Part shown: positions 55,614-64,000 of the stretch, one piece after another
How the letters are laid out: each line of letters opens with the position of its first letter
How positions within the stretch are numbered: the stretch's first letter is position 1
Source: Tetrapyrgos nigripes
Taxonomy: Eukaryota; Basidiomycota; Agaricomycetes; Agaricales; Campanellaceae
DNA length: 64,000 nt
Direction of reading: 5' to 3'
Assembly (NCBI GenBank): GCA_013368315.1
Contig: JAACJM010000367.1
Coordinates: 1-64,000 of the forward strand
Made by a program: the position numbers and the translations under genes
Notes under the pieces: generated by a model
Databases searched by the model: none
Told to the model about the DNA's origin: nothing
The model's input: only the letters and a program-made list of their open reading frames with translations

Positions 55614-55849
55614 GTGAAGACTTTGGATGAGGATGAATGGCCATGGTCCGTAGTGGGCGGGTAGATGTGTTTTTGGGCCCATGAAGACTTTTCCAGTGTA
55701 CGAACACGCTGCAAACATCACATTATATTTATATGCATCATTATAGCCAACTGTCTTGTCGGAATTTAGGAATACGATCTTTCTTTTTCATTTACATTGC
55801 GTGCTTTCTGGTTGGGTGCCGCTCCAAATTAAGGTTATCTTACAGGCCA

Positions 55850-56010
55850 TGAAGACGGGATCTCAGTGGTGCGATGTGGGAAGAAGTGAATGCCAAATGG
55901 CATCCATGCGACAATTCTAAGCTCTTTTGGGCTTAGACTTTCTATTGTGCCGAAACTGACGAGGAATCTATCAAAGTTTCGTGCGAAAGGTGTCGATAAA
56001 TCTAGAAATC
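55850..56010 (+). pseudogene. relic of the carboxylase 3' end between the laccases
   Basis: The sequence GCCATGAAGACGGGATCTCA, then ATGTGGGAAGAAGTG, matches the biotinyl-domain coding end of the carboxylase (GCCATGAAGACAGAGATCCC, AATGTGGGAAGAAGTG). TTTTGGG(C/T)TTAGA and GTTCGTGCGAAAG/TTCGTGCGAAAG match its 3' flank at 52626-52690. The upstream part of the gene is absent. This marks a tandem duplication of a carboxylase tail plus laccase unit. Confidence 0.82.
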
Positions 56011-56825
56011 ACTTCCATAGTATTGGTAGACAAGGCTTCCAAGCAACTTGTAGCACGTTGATCACGTCCAGACTCCACTGAGCGTTGGTCTCTGTCACCG
56101 TTTTGTTTTCAGGAGGGTAGCCAGCGCAATTTGGCAAGTTCCTTCTACCTTACATGGCGAAGAGAGGGTGGAGCGGAGGTGTCAGGACATAGGATTCGCA
56201 ACTTACGTAAAGAAAGACTCTTTTCTTTCAATTCTTCACTCTCACGTCTCTACACAACTCGCTGGAAGAAGTCAACCGAAACTGTTCCTGTTGACAGCAA
56301 TTCTTGTATCTTCTTGGTGTATACACGGTCTCACCCATCCTGGTTGCCGCACATGGGTAGCAGTTCAGGTTTCGGAATACGCGTGCTCACTGAATGATGT
56401 CCTTCGGACCTATAGTAGCCTGCTGAATGGTCTTTGAAATGCTTCTGACGGCTGGGGAAAGCAGACTAGGTGAGATACCGCTATCATCATGAAGTTGCGA
56501 ATTGCCTCTGATTACTGATCAGGACCTGAAAGCGCTAATTGTGCGGCCTCCTCCTTACTTCACGCGATTTCGCATTGCAGTCTTTCAACGCCAATGCATT
56601 TGCTACTGTACATGTGGGAGAAGCAATAGTGCATTGAGATCCTTCGACTCCTTTCTCTAATCTCACGTTCACGAAATACTTGGAAGTCATTGGTACCCTG
56701 GACAAGCTCAGTGGAAAACCGACCATCGTCTATTCGCTATTTTGCCTCAGGTCTCAGGTTTAAAAGGGACGGGAAGTGGGCGTTAGTCTGTACTGTAGGG
56801 TCACTCTCCTTCTCCTTCTCCGACT
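56011..56825. promoter_or_regulatory. laccase 2 upstream region
   Basis: This is the diverged duplicate of the laccase 1 upstream region (shared CTCACGTTCACGAAAT, TGCCTCAGGT, TTTAAAAGGGACGGGAAGTG). The TATA-like TTTAAAAGGG lies about 65 bp before the start. Confidence 0.5.
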
Positions 56826-58905
56826 ATGCTTTCTCTCCTTCTGGCTGTGGGGCTTGCAGGCTCCGCGTTGGCTGCACACCATATTATTCCTCTCCATATC
56901 AAGACGGCTACGATTGCCCCTGACGGGTTTTCAAGACGGTGAGTGCAGCGAGTCTGACTGAAAAGAATTGCTTCTGACCGTTCATGTTGATAGTGCTATC
57001 GTCCCCAATGGCACTTTCCCCGGTCCAACTTTCAAGCTTAACAAGTTCGACACCGTTGACATTGTGATGTCCAACGAACTCCATGACCCAGATATGCGTC
57101 AGAGTACCTCCATTGTGAGTTCGGTGATTCGTCAGGTCCATATACAAAGGCTGATATTGTTGCAGCACTGGCACGGTTTCTTCCAAGCCCGTACTTCATA
57201 TGCCGATGGTCCTTCTTTCGTCAACCAGGTGCGTTCTCAAACCTCGCAAAGAACTAGAAGAAGCTGTTGTGACGTACTTCGTTTATAGTGTCCCATTCCT
57301 CCTGGCAACGTATTCCACTATGCTTTTGACACCGCTGGCCAAACCGGTAACTACTGGTATCACTCTCACTTGTCTACGCAGTACTGTGATGGTCTCCGTG
57401 GAGCATTCGTCGTTTACGGTATGTCATCGTCCTGCTCTTCTTAACCTGCGTCTGTCTCAGTTTGTCCTTCCCTCCAGATCCCCAGGACCCGCTGAGACAC
57501 CTCTACGATGTAGACGATGACTCAACTATCATTACTCTCGCTGATTGGTACCACGACTTTGCTCCTGATGCTCAGGACAGGTTTTTCCAAACCGGTACCG
57601 TGCCTATCCCGGACTCCGGTCTCATCAACGGTAAGGGACGATACATTGGTGGTGTAAGTTTTCAGCCTCTGTTAGATCAGCAAGGTAAAGGTCTGATCTT
57701 CTACCGTAGCCGGAGGTTCCATTCTCTGTGATCAACGTTGTCAGAGGACTCCGATACAGATTGCGTGTTTTCTCCATCTCTTGCCGACCTTTTCACACCT
57801 TCTCTGTTGATAACCACAAGATAAGCGCTATGGAGTTTGACGGTGTTGAGCATGACCCCGTCACTGTCGATAATTTCGACATCTTTGCTGGTAGGTCCTT
57901 TCCTCAGACTTTGGGATACTGTACTGAAATCCTCCGATAGCGCAACGTGTCTCTGCTATCCTCCACGCTGACCAGCCCATCGGCAACTACTGGATCCGTG
58001 CCCCACCAACTGGTGGCGCTGCTGCAGGCGCTCCAAATGGTAACCCTAATTGTGCGTTAAAATTCTTCGTTGCTTGACCTTTGAACTAACATTACGACTA
58101 GTCAACCCCAACTTGACTCTCGCCATTTTGCGATACCGCGGCGCCCCTAACCGAGAACCAACCACCAACAACACCGGAGCTGCCGGTGTCAAACTCAACG
58201 ATGGTGACATGCACCCCATCGCCTCTGAAGGCCCAGGCAAGCTTGGCAGTGCACCTGCTGACGTCGCCTTCAACCTCGTCATCTCGCAACCCAACCTACC
58301 CTTCTTCGACATCAACAATATCTCCTACATCTCCCCCACCGTTCCTGTATTGTTGCAAATCCTCTCCGGTGCTGCCCAACCTCAAGATGTGCTTCCTTCC
58401 GAGCAAATCTTCTGGATACCACCCAATGCCACCATTGAGATTTCCATCCCTGGAACTGGTGCTCATCCTTTCCATCTTCACGGCCACAACTTCGACGTCA
58501 TCAAGGTTGCCAACTCTAATGTTACGAACTTTGTGAACCCACCGAGACGTGATGTCACTCCAGGTGAGTACTTTCCAAAAATACTATGGGAATGACATTT
58601 GCTAATCTCGTCAACCCTACCTACTATCTAGTCAACGGAGGAAACACCACCTTCCGTTTCAAGAGTGACAACCCTGGAGCTTGGTTCTTGCACTGGTGAG
58701 TTTCACAGTAATTTATGCGCTTCAAACGCCCGTCTCATCGTCGCTTCCCTTTAGTCACATCGACTGGCATTTGGAAGCTGGTCTGGCCATCGTCTTTGGT
58801 GAAACTCCCGCTGAGAACATCGAGGGACCTCATAAACAGATTACTCCTCAAGATTGGCTCGACCTTTGCCCCGAGTACGATGACCTTGATCCAGACCAGC
58901 AGTAA
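56826..58905 (+). CDS. laccase 2 (multicopper oxidase, EC 1.10.3.2)
   Basis: The start [16 protein letters not shown] is a signal peptide. All four copper-binding signatures are present: [16 protein letters not shown] (57163), [30 protein letters not shown] and [18 protein letters not shown], the last split by an intron. The tenth residue after the Cys is Leu, as in medium-potential laccases. The FETS-like region reads [19 protein letters not shown]. About eight introns of 50-60 nt splice cleanly, and TAA ends at 58905. The product of about 520 residues fits the family. The 3' half is nearly identical to laccase 1, introns included. Confidence 0.95.
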
Positions 58906-59120
58906 GTGAGGAGTATGCATTTAAGGTGTCGTGGTTGGACGAGAATGAATGGTTTGCAATTGTGTGATGCCTACTTGGGCTCGGGCTTTTGGTGCCTCAA
59001 TATGGATGTATTTCTATTTGCTCCACTGTTTTGCTGGGATCTGGAATACGATCTTTTCTTTTCCTTTCTTACAATACATGCCTTCTGGTTAGGATAACCG
59101 TGACGTTATATCTGATCAGC

Positions 59121-59338
59121 TCGGAATGAGACGAATCGTTGTCGTTGCGAATTAAAACACTCTTCAGCAAAGTAACACTAGTTTTGCAATGACGCTTCAA
59201 TGCCACTGAATTCTAGACTCGCATCAGCCTCGGAATGAGACGATTTGCTGTCATTGCGAATTAAAACACTCCTTCTCAGCAACGTAGAACTAGCTTTACA
59301 CCGACGGTCCAAGGTCACTGACTCACCGGCTCGCAGTG
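59121..59338. repeat. tandem repeat, 109-bp unit x2
   Basis: TCGGAATGAGACGA occurs at 59121 and 59230, each followed by GCGAATTAAAACACT and a diverged remainder. Confidence 0.75.
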
Positions 59339-59437
59339 GCCGATACCTAAACAGATCGACAGGATCCTCAGCAAAAAAAAGGAATGGTTTAAAATTAGAA
59401 TAAAACGACCACGCAAAAACAGGATGTACAAGCCATA

Positions 59438-59541
59438 TGCATTAAGAGGGAATCGAACCCCCGGCGGGTCGAGTACAAGAATAATCACTGCACGCGAAGG
59501 ACTATGGCAACGACCCAGGTTACCACTACCCCATTAATGCG
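59438..59541 (-). tRNA. tRNA-Gly(GCC) with intron, second copy
   Basis: The mature part is nearly identical to that at 29007-29103 (acceptor GCATTAA/TTAATGC, anticodon stem GGTCG/CGACC, anticodon GCC, one D-loop difference). The intron, about 33 nt, has a completely different sequence. Confidence 0.9.
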
Positions 59542-59879
59542 ACGGTGACTAGCCAGAGAGACTTCTCCTGGCGTGAAATGAAGCATTAGACGGGCGGAAG
59601 ATAGAGACGAAAGACAGGGAGTGACTGAGGCACGGGAAAGAAGGGAGAAGAGAAATAAGGATGGAGAGGGCAGGAGGAGGAGGAAGAGATGATTTCGATC
59701 GTGGTACGATCGCTGATCACGGAAACAAATTTTGAAATATTATCAATTTGAACGGAGGCAAAGGTAGATCCAGCGGAGGCAAAACACGTAGGAGAGTTCT
59801 TCAGCTTCGCGACTGAACGATAAGGCTCGAGGAAGAAAACATATGAGTAAGAAAAAGATGCAAGAACCATCTTTTACCA
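59542..59879. other. spacer between two tRNA genes
   Basis: A 94-codon minus-strand frame overlaps most of it but looks compositional. No gene is supported. Confidence 0.5.
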
Positions 59880-59980
59880 TGACTCAATCCTGGTTCGAAC
59901 AGGAGACCTTCTGTGTAACTGCCCCAGAGTATTTTATGGAAATGTTAGACAGATGCGATAACCAACTACGCCATTAAGCC
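59880..59980 (-). tRNA. tRNA-Val(AAC) with intron
   Basis: On the minus strand the acceptor GGCTTAA pairs with TTGAGTC (two G-U pairs), with discriminator A. The D-stem is GCG/CGC. The anticodon stem TCTGT/ACAGA encloses CTAACA, anticodon AAC. The T-arm is TCCTG-TTCGAAC-CAGGA. The intron of about 27 nt begins one base after the anticodon. Confidence 0.88.
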
Positions 59981-60591
59981 TGTTAGCGTCCTTCCAGCTT
60001 GTCTGGATGTTATACTACTCCTGCATTCCTGTCTAAGGGACTTGACGCAGCCTTCGAGAAGGACAAGGAGGAGGAGGGGAAGCACCAGTGAAGGTGACGT
60101 CCATCTTCTGATGATCTGATCCATCGAGCGGAAACAAAAGATCTTAGATGTGCGCTAGGGGTACCTGAATAGTACATTATGCGTCGGTAAAGCTGCTGCT
60201 GAAGCAATGCTGAAGTGACGGTGCCAATGCTTTAAGTATGGCGTAAGTTGACATCGGCATGGCGTCGTACGTATGGTAAAATATCTTGATAATATGCTAG
60301 TACGCATGAATTCATCCTAAAAGAGTCATGGAAAGAATCGCCATGATGCGTTTGCAGTTGAGATCTTGAGCTCTTGAGGCACCACCGTCGGTCTAACTTG
60401 TGCATGACGACATCAGCCACACGTCAGCACCGACGGAGAGTCGGGAGGCCGAATCCTATAAATTTAGTTTAGCAAGATGATCACGATGTACATAGATTTC
60501 ACACCGGTTCCTTCTTCTTTACGAACTCTCATCATCCTCAGTTTTCCGCCTTATCTCAGGCTTTCACCGCTACCACCATCACATCCAGACG
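59981..60591. promoter_or_regulatory. intergenic and dienelactone hydrolase upstream region
   Basis: A TATA-like CCTATAAATTT lies at about 60455, some 135 bp before the chosen start codon. No other gene is supported. Confidence 0.45.
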
Positions 60592-61967
60592 ATGTCCTCA
60601 ACCAACCGAGTCCTCGCAGGTCCACCCGGAGACGCCTGTTTCAACAGAGGTGTCCAGCATACTGGAACTCCTGCTGGAAAGACGGAGAAGATTGGGGGGA
60701 TCCCGACGTATGTGTCTGAGCCTCCTTCCTCAAGTGGAGCTGGTGGAGGAGAGGGAAAGAAAGTGATCCTGTACCTCGCAGACGTATATGGACCGTTTTA
60801 TTTGAATAATCAGTTGGTTCAGGATTATTTTGCGGAGGGCGGTGAGTATTTATTTGAGCACTTTTGGTCCTGACTTTTTTTTTCCGAACGGCCGTTGTAT
60901 ATTTGTCATTTTCAAGTTCTTAAGCTTGTTTGCTCTATGGTACATATACTTAACGTGGCACTCTTGACCTCGTAGGTTTCCACGTCCTGGGAATTGACTA
61001 CTTTGACGGAGACCCCGTCCATAAGCACACCGAAGCGGATTTTGATCGATCGGCTTGGATGGCAAATGCGAAGAAGAGAGCAGGGGAGTGGGTTCCGAAG
61101 TGGTTTAAGGCTGTGAAGGAGATTTATGGTATGTGCGCATGCATGATTCTGCTCAACTGCAGTATGGTGTTGAGCCTCTGTCATATCATCATGTATACAG
61201 GTTCAGATGCGAAGTATTGTGCTGTCGGTATGTGTCCTTCACACACATGCTCGTCCATATGATGCATGCCAGTGCTCTAAGTTCATTCCGTATTGGCTTC
61301 TGATACGCCTTCGCGTTTACAGGATACTGTTTCGGTGGACCACATGCACTTGGATTCGCCAATTCAGATGAATTCGTTGCAGGTGAGGTGGTTTTTGGTG
61401 TATATATGCGTTGGAAATTTGACTCGGGATCGAAATCTCTCATTCATTGTGCATCGTCGATTTCAGCTGCTTTTGCACACCCTGCGTTCTTGAATGAGGA
61501 TCATTTCCGTACTATAAAGAGTACGTCTACTACCCCATCCGTTCAAATTTGTGATTTTGCTCAATATCTCTTTGTACAGAGCCGTTGTTCTTGTCCTGTG
61601 CTGGTACGCATACGTGCATATATATGTGTTCCAGTGTTCATGATTTCCCATTCTTTTTATTGTTCTATGCTAGAAACCGACCACACATTCCCCCTTGAAT
61701 CCCGTCGTCGTGCCGAAGACATCTTGGTCGAAGTCAAGGCAAAGTATTACATTCAGGTGTTTTCGGGTGTAAAGCACGGGTTTGCAGTGAGAGGAGATCC
61801 GGAGGTAGGGGATGAACGTGAGTGTTTAAATTTGGACATGCGTACGCTCTACGACATACTCCTCATTCTGATCATACGCATTTCCAGGTTGGGCGAAAGA
61901 AGAATCAGCACGAGGTATTCTTGTTTGGTTCAATCGGTTTACGGAGGAGGCGGCGAAGGCGAAGTGA
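60592..61967 (+). CDS. dienelactone hydrolase family protein
   Basis: This alpha/beta hydrolase family opens dienelactones or related esters in aromatic breakdown. The start MSSTNRVLAGPPGDACFNRG at 60592 is followed by KTEKIGGIPTYVSEP, KVILYLADVYGPFYLNNQLV, GFHVLGIDYFDGDPVHKHTE and WVPKWFKAVKEIYG. The nucleophile elbow is GYCFGGPHALGFA, with Cys as in dienelactone hydrolases. AFAHPAFLNEDHF and ETDHTFPLESRRRAEDIL follow, and the last catalytic residue is the His of VKHGFAVRG. The C-terminus WFNRFTEEAAKAK ends at TGA 61967. Short exons are split by six or so introns. The family is common in fungi and its exact substrate is unknown. Confidence 0.88.
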
Positions 61968-62630
61968 GCATTTAACTGAGACTGGATATGAGAAGTAACT
62001 GGGTGTACAATAGTATTATTGGTAAGACCGCTGCTTCAGTGGTAATGGCGAAGAGTAGATTGTAAAGTTGTGTAAATGTAAAGTAAAGAAGTTTGCAAGA
62101 AGTTGAAGGGCAAAGAATCCCTCTTTGTACAGTGAATGCGTGTACTGATGGTGCTCGAGATGCAGTCATGAGTAGTTTCGGAGTAGTTTCAAATTTAAGG
62201 ACTCGTTCAGAGACGCATATACCCAGGATGCAGGAGCACATAGGCGCATATATGCGCTCCATTCTGCTTGTATCACCATGAAACTCGACAAAATACTTCC
62301 TCCGGTATCTTCATTCTGTAGAACTCATGTAGACTACAGCCCTGCTCCAAGAAGACCGAGAAAAGTCACTCTATCGAGAAATAGGGGTCAACGAAGCCAT
62401 ATATAGGGTCATTCCCACGACCCTGATTAATTAAAAGAAATCGAAGAACCGTTGCCGCATCCAAACCCCGACATCCGAAGGGATATAAAATGGAGGGAAA
62501 TTGGAAGACCTCTTCATTCTTCACCACCATCCCTCGTCGTCTCGTCGCCCTTGTTTGTGGTTTCGTGCCTTCGTCTTCTCATCCTCTCGACCACCAAGTT
62601 CTTGGCTTACACCGTTGCGACGCGTCAACG
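61968..62630. promoter_or_regulatory. intergenic and HMG-box gene promoter
   Basis: A TATA-like GATATAAAATGG lies at about 62480, some 150 bp before the start codon. No gene is supported in the rest. Confidence 0.45.
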
Positions 62631-62752
62631 ATGCCCAAAGTTCCCTCTAGTAAGCAAGGATCTCTTCCTCTTCCTCTTCCTTCCTGCCTGTCTATTTCTT
62701 CTCCTCGTCCTCTGTGACATTGTTGACGCGTCCTGACCAATTGTTGACGCGT
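62620..62752 (+). promoter_or_regulatory. three ACGCGT (MCB-type) motifs around the first exon of the HMG-box gene
   Basis: ACGCGT occurs at 62620-62625 (six bases before the ATG), 62726-62731 and 62747-62752, the last two in the first intron. In yeasts this hexamer binds MBF, which drives G1/S genes. The role here is inferred. Confidence 0.4.
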
Positions 62753-63375
62753 CTTCTTTATCCAGCTTCCACCTCTTCCAAGTCCTCTAGCAAGGCTACT
62801 AAGGATAAGCCTGGTGAGTGTCGTCTCCGTCTCCACCTATCAAGGACGTGTCGCTAGCCTCGTTGCCGCGTGCTATTACCCATCATCTTTGTACAACGTT
62901 CTTCGTCGCCGCCGTCGCGTCATCTTCCTTCTCTCATCTATCCATATGCATCATCATTATCTACACTATACTAACAACGCGTTTCTACCATCTAGCCGGC
63001 GAAAAGAAGCAAAAACGTCCTCCATCCGCGTACAACCTCTACATCAAGAACAATTCTGCGAAATGGAAGGAAGAAAACCCGGGAAAGAAGCAATCTGAGA
63101 TGATGAAAGAGGTACGTCGTCTTCATCTTCGTGACTGCTTCCATCTATCACCATGCCATGGCTCTCATCCGAAAACCACGAACGACTCACTGACTGACAT
63201 TTCCCATACACAGATGGCCGTGCTGTGGAAAGACGCGGACGAAAACCCCAACAAGGGCCGAGAACCAAAGCCTAAGAAGAAGAAATCTGACTCGGCCCGG
63301 GCCACTGTTGCGAAGGACGCGGCTAGTTCCTCTCCGCCTCCTTCGTCGCCGGGGTTGGCTAGCAGCGATGATTGA
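62631..63375 (+). CDS. small HMG-box protein
   Basis: The first exon encodes only MPKVPS and is followed by STSSKSSSKATKDKP. The HMG-box exon reads GEKKQKRPPSAYNLYIKNNS, AKWKEENPGKKQSEMMKE, and continues after the last intron with MAVLWKDADENPNKG. A Lys-rich then Ser/Pro-rich tail ends SPGLASSDD at TGA 63375. HMG boxes of this kind bend DNA and bind chromatin. The protein has about 120 residues with one box, like small fungal non-histone chromatin proteins. Four exons and three introns fit the frame. Confidence 0.85.
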
Positions 63376-64000
63376 CGCTGATGCTGTTGACACAGTCTTT
63401 GTATGCATGGTGAGTGTTCGCCATTGAGTATATGCGCGCATATAGCTGATGTTTCGTCTCTTTTCTAGTTGCCTGAATGTTTTTATATCTTACTCTGTCG
63501 CACCTAATGGACATTCGCTGGGACCCATTGTTCTCTTCTTGCGCCCTTACTCTATCTTGCATGTCACTATGCTTTCGATGATCCTTTGCATGTTACCCTA
63601 CTGTACCCAAATTGTACCACTATTATCCTACATCCTCATTTCCTGCTGTTTGATGTTTGATGTTTTCCTTTTCCTTTTCTTTTGCTGGAATGGAGAATAT
63701 GATACGTCGTAGGATTTCCAAATGCCATATTCTTTGCGTGCTAATCGGTCGCCTTTTCTTTGTCCGTCGTTCTCAGACGTTGCTCATAGCCGCCTCTGAC
63801 GACTTTGTCCGCGTGGCTGTGCTTGGAAGGTATCCCATTCCGAAAGTAACAAATGGAAACAGAAGCAACTCGCACTTTTTGCGCACTTTCTGTTGAAGTC
63901 ATACAACGTGCTGTGCTGTGTGACATTATCCTAGGATTCCTCTTATCTTGAAGCTCAATGATTTGATTGCTTTGCGAGTAACACTCTTCCTGTCGCATTT
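63376..64000. other. 3' region, no supported gene
   Basis: Downstream of the HMG-box gene only compositional frames are seen (for example 63741-63998 minus). Nothing else is supported. Confidence 0.5.

Noticed and set aside
59586..59870. 94-codon minus-strand frame between tRNA genes
   Set aside because: Composition only (Ser/Pro/Phe-rich), with no domain or splice signal.
63741..63998. 85-codon minus-strand ORF at the window edge
   Set aside because: No domain, and unremarkable composition. It could only be judged with sequence beyond the window.

Overview
The window looks like nuclear DNA of a mushroom-forming basidiomycete (Agaricomycetes). The signs are many short introns (about 50-60 nt, GT..AG), two-domain fungal laccases, small BTB proteins of a basidiomycete type, and transposon families typical of Agaricomycetes: a Ty3/gypsy chromovirus, a Plavaka-type transposase, a KDZ-associated cysteine-cluster gene, a DUF6698-like gene and a TET/JBP-like dioxygenase. 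All calls come from reading the sequence; no database search was run.

Region by region. 1-7267 is a decayed Ty3/gypsy chromovirus on the minus strand, with LTR sequence at both ends and an extra, intact Cys/His- and WG-rich ORF next to its 3' LTR. 7.5-11.8 kb is a broken Plavaka-type transposase gene. 12.5-15.2 kb is a broken gene of an Agaricomycete family of unknown function. 15.3-24.2 kb is an accessory island. It holds two diverged direct repeats flanking a TET/JBP-like 2OG-Fe(II) dioxygenase gene, three genes or remnants ending in a similar basic tail, five copies of an intron-like hairpin element on both strands, and a 1.25-kb hAT-type element with perfect 19-bp inverted ends and an 8-bp target duplication. 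24.3-26.6 kb is a broken DUF6698-like gene. 26.6-29.0 kb is repeat-rich spacer.

The second half is mostly host genes: tRNA-Gly, malic enzyme, four BTB-domain paralogues (the first two separated by a 3.3-kb KDZ-related element), a cyclophilin, a NOP12-like nucleolar RNA-binding protein, a LamB/YcsF (PxpA-like) protein followed by a biotin-dependent carboxylase of urea-carboxylase architecture, two tandem laccases (the first with two frameshifts), tRNA-Gly, tRNA-Val, a dienelactone hydrolase and a small HMG-box protein.

How the parts fit together. The LamB/YcsF gene and the carboxylase lie head to tail and probably act together on 5-oxoproline or a related lactam. Two separate tandem segmental duplications left truncated neighbours behind: a cyclophilin promoter plus exon 1 beside BTB copy 3, and the 3' end of the carboxylase between the laccases. 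In the transposon-related genes, seven in-frame stops are TGA where an arginine CGA is the simplest ancestor. That is the expected scar of deaminated methyl-CpG, in the same island that carries a gene of the TET/JBP (5-methylcytosine oxidase) family.
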